From a bacterium (GTDB lineage: Bacteria > Hydrothermota > UBA3073 > JACQXS01), in contig JAUWHX010000072.1 of the NCBI GenBank assembly GCA_030605695.1, positions 1 to 46,277 on the forward strand: DNA of 46,277 bases. Reading direction: 5' to 3'. A model generated the notes under the pieces. That model was not told the origin of the DNA, did no database searches, and saw only the letters and a list, made by a program, of their open reading frames with translations. The stretch's first letter is position 1; the number at the start of each line of letters is the position of its first letter. Positions 41,827 through 46,277 of the stretch are shown piece by piece. A program made the position numbers and the translations under genes.

Positions 41827-41855
41827 TTGACAAAGCTCTTGTTTGTATTTACTAT
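41827..41855 (+). promoter_or_regulatory. Promoter of the 41947 gene
   Basis: TTGACA (41827-41832), 17-bp spacer, TACTAT (41850-41855). It would give an ~85-nt leader. A second, -35-less TAATAT at 41935-41940 lies 6 nt before the ATG. Confidence 0.45.
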
Positions 41856-41946
41856 TATCTAAAGTTTAAAATCTCTTTTCAGAAAAAGATGCTGAAGGAA
41901 AAATCTTCTATTTCAAGCTTACACATAAAGAATGTAATATATCAGG

Positions 41947-43647
41947 ATGTCAAGAAGAATAGACATCTATTTTTATACTAATTTACATTCTAACGATTTA
42001 ATGTTCTTAATTTATATAAACCTTTTAATCGCAATTCCCTTCTCAAGCACAGTCCAAGCTTACGAATGGTCAGATACTAGCTTCCAATATATGTGGAAGA
42101 TAAAGTTTGAGAAGATAGAAGATAAAGACAGATTAATAGAGCCGTATGTAATAGATATTTTAGATAGTACATTTGCTCACATAAAAACCCTTAGGTTTAC
42201 GAAAGGAAATGAGCGAATGTCACATCAAGCTTTGGATTCGGACGGTGATGGAAATTTAGATATAGCGATTGTAAGATTAGTCAATGAGAGTACAATAGTA
42301 CCTGTCAACGAAAGCAACTTCAAGGTAAGTAGAGATTTGCCACTATTGGTAATAGATGGTAAAGTAATAGTGTATAGTGATGGTATTAAGATTCCTACTG
42401 GAGATGAAAAAATAAAGACAATTTTGAATAGACATGGAGAATACCCTCCCATTGGGAAGGACTTGTTTATTGCAAAAACAAAGGATCAAGAAAAATTGCT
42501 ATCAGAAATTTTTAAGCTGACCAAATATACCTCTTGGTTTACTTTTCCTCACAAGTTAGTTGCCGAAGATATTTTAGATGTATATTACTCATTCAGTTTT
42601 GATATATCTGAGCAAATTCAAGGTTTCTGCCCTCTCTCCTTTGAACTGGGAAACTGGCCTGAAAAGATAATTAATTATAAATTTAGAAATAGAGAAATTG
42701 GCTTGATCTATATAAATTTCCAAAAGATAAAATCAAATGCAAAGGTGTTAGTTCTTTATGGTAAAAACATCTCTCTACTAATTACCCGACCAGATAATTA
42801 TTATTTCTCAATTGCATGTCCCCAAACGTGCCCTCCGATAGTATCTATATGCACTGACCTTAGTAGTGATTGTTCAGAGTTATTTAAAGGAGTCAAAATG
42901 TACTGTGTAAATCAGAAGTTTGATAAAGCCAGAATCGCAAAACTAATCTATTACTTAGAAAATCCCTCTGAATTTGAGATAGGCCCTAAAATTTCTCTGG
43001 AAGAATGGATGATAGAAGGTCAAAAGGCACAAACGAAAGCGATATATCAAGGGAGACTTTTAGGATTAACGAGACAATTAATAGGTTACGAAGTAGAAAT
43101 TATAGTAAAAGTAAATGAGAAGGATTTCAAAAGTATTCAGGACAAAAATCAAACACTAGAAATACTGACCTTCACTTATTTGCATCAAGGACTAAATAGA
43201 AATGTATCTGTGTTTTTTGATGAAAAAAATAGAGAATACAAGTTTGAGGAAACAGTTAGGTTTGAAGGAAATCCCCTATTCTATCCCTTTGATAACTATA
43301 AAGCCACAATCCAGCTATACCCGGCGAGGTTTATAGAAATGTCGGACCAAAAATCTTCCGATGGCTTCATTACATATTCACACTTTTCTAAAGAGAAAGT
43401 TAAAATAAAGATGTGTAGGAATGTCTGGCGACAGTATTTTTTAGGGTTAATTCTATCCTTTATTGGGTTGGTTCCTCTGTGGATTAACAGGCAGATGAAG
43501 ATTTTCAATATCCTTTACGGATGTGTAGTCGTTGGCCCATTTTTCGCGTTTACTTCCTTCAATCTGTTATGGAGTATTGGTGGCATCCCTTTCGGCATAA
43601 TTTCCTTATTCTTAATAATCATCTACTTAGTTAAGAAAGTCCGTTAA
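41947..43647 (+). CDS. Unrecognised membrane-anchored protein (C-terminal DUF4436-like)
   Basis: A 566-residue protein. An N-terminal hydrophobic segment (FLIYINLLIAIPFS) suggests a signal peptide if translation starts at the ATG at 42001; the first ATG at 41947 follows ATCAGG directly. DSDGDGNLDIA near residue 98 looks like a calcium-binding loop. The C-terminal 200 residues have NPLFYPFDNYKATIQLYP, two or three membrane helices and end IIIYLVKKVR, resembling DUF4436 proteins. The middle is unassigned. It probably sits in the inner membrane with a periplasmic domain. It is transcribed from its own promoter and has no clear partner. Confidence 0.5.
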   Translation: MSRRIDIYFYTNLHSNDLMFLIYINLLIAIPFSSTVQAYEWSDTSFQYMWKIKFEKIEDKDRLIEPYVIDILDSTFAHIKTLRFTKGNERMSHQALDSDGDGNLDIAIVRLVNESTIVPVNESNFKVSRDLPLLVIDGKVIVYSDGIKIPTGDEKIKTILNRHGEYPPIGKDLFIAKTKDQEKLLSEIFKLTKYTSWFTFPHKLVAEDILDVYYSFSFDISEQIQGFCPLSFELGNWPEKIINYKFRNREIGLIYINFQKIKSNAKVLVLYGKNISLLITRPDNYYFSIACPQTCPPIVSICTDLSSDCSELFKGVKMYCVNQKFDKARIAKLIYYLENPSEFEIGPKISLEEWMIEGQKAQTKAIYQGRLLGLTRQLIGYEVEIIVKVNEKDFKSIQDKNQTLEILTFTYLHQGLNRNVSVFFDEKNREYKFEETVRFEGNPLFYPFDNYKATIQLYPARFIEMSDQKSSDGFITYSHFSKEKVKIKMCRNVWRQYFLGLILSFIGLVPLWINRQMKIFNILYGCVVVGPFFAFTSFNLLWSIGGIPFGIISLFLIIIYLVKKVR

Positions 43648-43663
43648 GAATTGCTTCTCTGAA

Positions 43664-44875
43664 ATGAGAGTAAAAACTGGAATTGATGTTTGTGTTGAGA
43701 AGGGGGTTAAAAAGTTTAAGGGTGAGCGAGTCGGACTTCTAATTCATCCTGCTTCTGTTGATTCAAAACTCAGATATACACAAGACTTGTTCATTCAGAC
43801 TATCAGACCATCAGACTATCAGACCATCAGACTATCAAACCATAAAAATAAGTGTAAAGTAGTTGCATTATTTGCCCCTGAACACGGATTGTATAGCACA
43901 CAAGAATATATGAAAGGAGTTAAATCTTTCCGTGATTCTCATAGCAATTTACCAGTATATAGTCTATATGGAGAAACATTAAAACCCACCAATCTTATGC
44001 TTAAGGAAATTGATACAATGGTAATTGACTTGCAGGATGTAGGAACCCGATACTACACATTCATTTGGACAATGGCACTTACACTCCAAGCTTGTGCTCA
44101 AAATAAGAAACGGGTAGTTATATTGGACCGCCCTAATCCGATAAATGGGATAACTTTAGAGGGACCCGTATTAGAATCTGATTTTAGTTCATTTGTTGGG
44201 CTATATCCTATTCCAGTTAGACATAGTATGACAATAGGAGAGCTTGCAATAATGTTCAACTCGCATTTTAAAATATCTGCAGAACTTGAGGTAATAAAGA
44301 TGCAGGGATGGAATCGCAAGATGTGGTTTGACGAAACAGGGCTCCCATGGGTAATGCCATCACCTAATATGGCTATACTTGAAACTGCTATTGTGTATCC
44401 GGGAATGTGCCTTTTAGAAGGAACAAATATCTCTGAAAGTAGAGGAACCTCACGACCTTTCGAACTATTTGGTGCACCCTGGATTGATGAATGGAAACTC
44501 TGTCAAGAATTGAATAAAGAAAAACTGCCAGGTGTTATTTTCCGTCCAGTACATTTTATCCCTTCCGCCAGCAAGTTTAAGAACGAACTTTGTAAAGGTG
44601 CACAACTTCATATAACTCAGAGAGATGAGTTCTTGCCCTTTTTGACAGGGGTGCATATAGTCAAGGTTATAAGAAATATGTATCCGAAGCTTTTCAAATG
44701 GCGTCAACCACCCTATGAATATGAAGAAAAGAAACTTCCGTTTGACTCATTAGCTGGGAACTCCTGGCTACGAGAATATATTGAGCAAGATAAACCCCTT
44801 AAGGAAATACAGAGCCAATGTGAAAAAGAACTTGAATCTTTCAAGCATATCCGTGAACAATACTTGCTTTATTGA
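43664..44875 (+). CDS. namZ: NamZ-type exo-beta-N-acetylmuramidase (DUF1343)
   Basis: A 403-residue DUF1343 protein, the family of NamZ, which removes MurNAc from non-reducing ends of peptidoglycan fragments. Motifs: VGLLIHPASVD, ALFAPEHGLYSTQEY, LPVYSLYGETLKPT, VIDLQDVGTRYYTFIWTM, LDRPNPINGITLEGP, RHSMTIGELA, GLPWVMPSPNMA, YPGMCLLEGTNISESRGTSRPFELFGAPW. A six-copy 8-bp array (43796-43843) inserts QTIRPSDYQTIRLSNH after residue 44. No signal peptide is visible, unlike periplasmic relatives, so a cytoplasmic role is possible. It is 16 bp after the previous gene and 40 bp before a nucleotidyltransferase. Confidence 0.9.
   Translation: MRVKTGIDVCVEKGVKKFKGERVGLLIHPASVDSKLRYTQDLFIQTIRPSDYQTIRLSNHKNKCKVVALFAPEHGLYSTQEYMKGVKSFRDSHSNLPVYSLYGETLKPTNLMLKEIDTMVIDLQDVGTRYYTFIWTMALTLQACAQNKKRVVILDRPNPINGITLEGPVLESDFSSFVGLYPIPVRHSMTIGELAIMFNSHFKISAELEVIKMQGWNRKMWFDETGLPWVMPSPNMAILETAIVYPGMCLLEGTNISESRGTSRPFELFGAPWIDEWKLCQELNKEKLPGVIFRPVHFIPSASKFKNELCKGAQLHITQRDEFLPFLTGVHIVKVIRNMYPKLFKWRQPPYEYEEKKLPFDSLAGNSWLREYIEQDKPLKEIQSQCEKELESFKHIREQYLLY
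43796..43843 (+). repeat. 8-bp array (CAGACTAT/CAGACCAT) inside namZ
   Basis: Six octamers alternating CAGACTAT and CAGACCAT. They encode QTIRPSDYQTIRLSNH. Confidence 0.93.
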
Positions 44876-44915
44876 TGACAATCAACAACTAATAGCTGTA
44901 AACTGTTAGCTAATA

Positions 44916-45857
44916 ATGAAAGCAGTAATACTATGTGCTGGCTATGGCGAACGCTTAAGACCCCTGACAAATATTTTGCCCAAACCATTATTTCCAATAT
45001 TGGAGCATCCACTTCTGGATAATATTATATATCACTTAAAGAAATTTGGTGTCAATGAGATATGCATAAACACACATTGGCTTGCAGAGAAAGTTGCTCA
45101 TCATCTCGAAGATGGCTCTGGATTCGGGGTAAAAGCACATATTTCATATGAACCACATATCCTTGGAATTGGCGGAGGAATTGGGACTATGCGTGATTTT
45201 TTAAAAGACGAGGAGCTTTTTATTGTTCACAATGGCGATATACTGACTAATTTTGACCTTAAGCCAGCACTTGATTTTCATCGTAAGGAGCATTCACTTG
45301 TTACTCTTATTTTGCATAATTATAAAGTTTTTAACAATGTAACTGTATCTGGCAATGAAATAATTGATATAGGTGACCAGCTTTATGTAGGAACAGAGTT
45401 AAAACCCGCCTTTGTCAAATTAGCTTTCACAGGAGTTGCTATTATGGACCCCAATATTCTTAACTTCTTGCCTTACAAAAAACCCTGCTCTATTAACCAG
45501 ATATACATTGAACTCATTAAATCACATCAGGAAAGTTTAAAAGGATATGTATCTAAATCTCATTATTGGAAAGATATTGGGACATTGGGAAGCTATCTTG
45601 ACGCACATCGTGATATACTTGTAGAGGGAATAAGTCCTTTATCCGTAGGGGACAGGCATGCTTGTCCCCTACCAAGAGGAAGTATCTATATTGGCAATAG
45701 CTCTATTGTCTCACCTCTTGCTAAACTCACTGGATTTGTAAGCATAGGAAGAAATTGTGTAATTGAGCAGGAAGTTGAACTTGAAAATTGCATAGTTTGG
45801 GATAATGTAATAGTCCATAAAGGCAAAATAGTAAAGAATGAAGTTCTTTGCCAATAA
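44916..45857 (+). CDS. Sugar-1-phosphate nucleotidyltransferase (MurU-like)
   Basis: A 313-residue nucleotidyltransferase: AVILCAGYGERLRPLTNILPKPLFPI is the signature G-x-G-x-R-L...K-P, then GIGGGIGTMRDFL, VHNGDILTNFD with the metal-binding aspartate, and HYWKDIGT. Residues 240-313 form left-handed-helix turns (SIYIGNSSIVSPLAKLTG, NCVIEQEVELENCIVWDN). True MurU lacks this helix, so its closest fit is a MurU/GMP-type enzyme with an added C-domain. A near-palindrome (45645-45672) adds VGDRHACPLP in front of the helix. Between namZ and a COG3178-like kinase, its likely product is UDP-MurNAc. That is inference from the trio. Confidence 0.78.
   Translation: MKAVILCAGYGERLRPLTNILPKPLFPILEHPLLDNIIYHLKKFGVNEICINTHWLAEKVAHHLEDGSGFGVKAHISYEPHILGIGGGIGTMRDFLKDEELFIVHNGDILTNFDLKPALDFHRKEHSLVTLILHNYKVFNNVTVSGNEIIDIGDQLYVGTELKPAFVKLAFTGVAIMDPNILNFLPYKKPCSINQIYIELIKSHQESLKGYVSKSHYWKDIGTLGSYLDAHRDILVEGISPLSVGDRHACPLPRGSIYIGNSSIVSPLAKLTGFVSIGRNCVIEQEVELENCIVWDNVIVHKGKIVKNEVLCQ
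45645..45672 (+). repeat. 28-bp near-perfect palindrome (TAGGGGACA type) in nucleotidyltransferase gene
   Basis: Arms GTAGGGGACAGGCA and TGCTTGTCCCCTAC, with a single mismatch pair. The GTAGGGG ends are shared with the murA palindrome, so they look like one superfamily. In frame, encoding VGDRHACPLP. Confidence 0.88.
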
Positions 45858-45872
45858 TCAAATAGCAAAAAT

Positions 45873-45904
45873 TTAACCTTTTAACCTTTTAACCTTTTGA
45901 ACCT
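45873..45904 (+). repeat. 8-bp array (TTAACCTT), intergenic
   Basis: Three identical TTAACCTT octamers and a variant TTGAACCT, between the nucleotidyltransferase and kinase genes. Confidence 0.85.
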
Positions 45905-45924
45905 TTGAATATTGAACTTTCCCT

Positions 45925-46277
45925 ATGAATACTAAACAGATTCAAAAATTACTTAAGTTTGGAAATTTCTCATCCGGAGCTCAAATTCATGAGATGCCGG
46001 AGAGTGGTTCCACCCGCAAATTCTATCGTATTAAGGAAAACAAGAGGTCTGCTGTGCTTATCCAGAGCAAGCCCCGTGACCCAGATTTTATCCGATATAT
46101 TGAAATTGCTGAATTTCTGAAAGAAATAGGAATAGGAGTCCCTGAGATTTACCACTTTGACAAAAAGAGAAAACTTATACTTGAAGAGGACCTTGGCAAT
46201 CTCACTCTTGAAAAATATGTTAAAAGCACAAACCTGTCCCGACACGAAACGGGTCGGGAAGAGCCGTTTGAATGTTA
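45925..46277 (+). CDS. Anomeric sugar kinase, AmgK/COG3178-like (partial)
   Basis: The gene starts at ATG 45925 and runs off the window at 46277, giving 117 residues. ESGSTRKFYRI is the glycine-rich loop motif of COG3178 aminoglycoside-phosphotransferase-fold sugar kinases, and LILEEDLGNLTLEKYV matches the start of the kinase hinge. AmgK of this family phosphorylates MurNAc at C1. A palindrome (46237-46259) encodes SRHETGRE in frame near the end. The catalytic residues lie outside the window. It follows the nucleotidyltransferase by 67 bp, so both would act in order on MurNAc released by NamZ. Confidence 0.75.
   Translation, partial: MNTKQIQKLLKFGNFSSGAQIHEMPESGSTRKFYRIKENKRSAVLIQSKPRDPDFIRYIEIAEFLKEIGIGVPEIYHFDKKRKLILEEDLGNLTLEKYVKSTNLSRHETGREEPFEC
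46237..46259 (+). repeat. Palindrome, TCCCGAC arms, inside sugar kinase gene
   Basis: Seven-bp arms TCCCGAC/GTCGGGA around ACGAAACGG. In frame, encoding SRHETGRE. Confidence 0.75.

Overview
The window looks like a chromosome segment of an uncultured, AT-rich, diderm bacterium. Evidence for two membranes: two Omp85 proteins (one a canonical BamA), several lipoproteins, an MsbA-type flippase and an LpxB-like domain. Two secreted proteins end in a Por-secretion/FlgD-like sorting domain of the kind common in the FCB superphylum and in candidate lineages such as WOR-3/Stahlbacteria or Cloacimonadota. That placement is inference; there is no rRNA here. No phage, insertion sequence or CRISPR array was seen.

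Layout. 151-224 is tRNA-Arg, followed by an MsbA-like ABC exporter (252-2027). 2055-6183 (minus) holds a GT4 glycosyltransferase and a three-domain GT2-GT2-LpxB-like protein. 6495-6912 is a frameshifted small membrane protein gene. 7239-17211 (minus) is a surface-polysaccharide operon: SLBB export protein, Wzc-type tyrosine kinase, O-antigen ligase/polymerase, small membrane protein, two methyltransferases, alkaline-phosphatase-superfamily enzyme and GT4. 17285-21972 (minus) has tRNA-Ala, two lipoproteins, an HNH nuclease and an Omp85 protein. 22040-32661 (minus) is a tightly packed run: holA, a propeller/sorting-domain protein, nrdR, purE, a possible small ORF, murA, mltG, bamA, a lipoprotein and an outer-membrane barrel. 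Next come a metallo-beta-lactamase hydrolase facing an S55 peptidase/propeller pair, alaS, a COG2426 membrane protein, a CAP-domain protein, an unrecognised membrane protein, and a NamZ / nucleotidyltransferase / sugar-kinase trio that looks like MurNAc salvage.

The most unusual layer is repeat DNA woven into genes. At least nineteen short tandem arrays have a 7-bp or 8-bp unit, and two more have a 21-bp unit. Because 7 and 8 are coprime to 3, such an array encodes the same cyclic 7- or 8-residue peptide in every frame of one strand. These arrays form signal-peptide cores, inter-domain linkers, loop insertions, and the stop and start codons of neighbouring genes. A second layer is nine short palindromes of several families, seven of them in frame inside genes (murA, holA, a nucleotidyltransferase and others). 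A third is a set of long imperfect hairpins between genes.

Twelve sigma70-like promoters can be read by eye. Ten have a 16-bp spacer, and seven place the expected transcription start within a few bases of the start codon, suggesting leaderless mRNAs at operon heads while several internal genes use Shine-Dalgarno sites.
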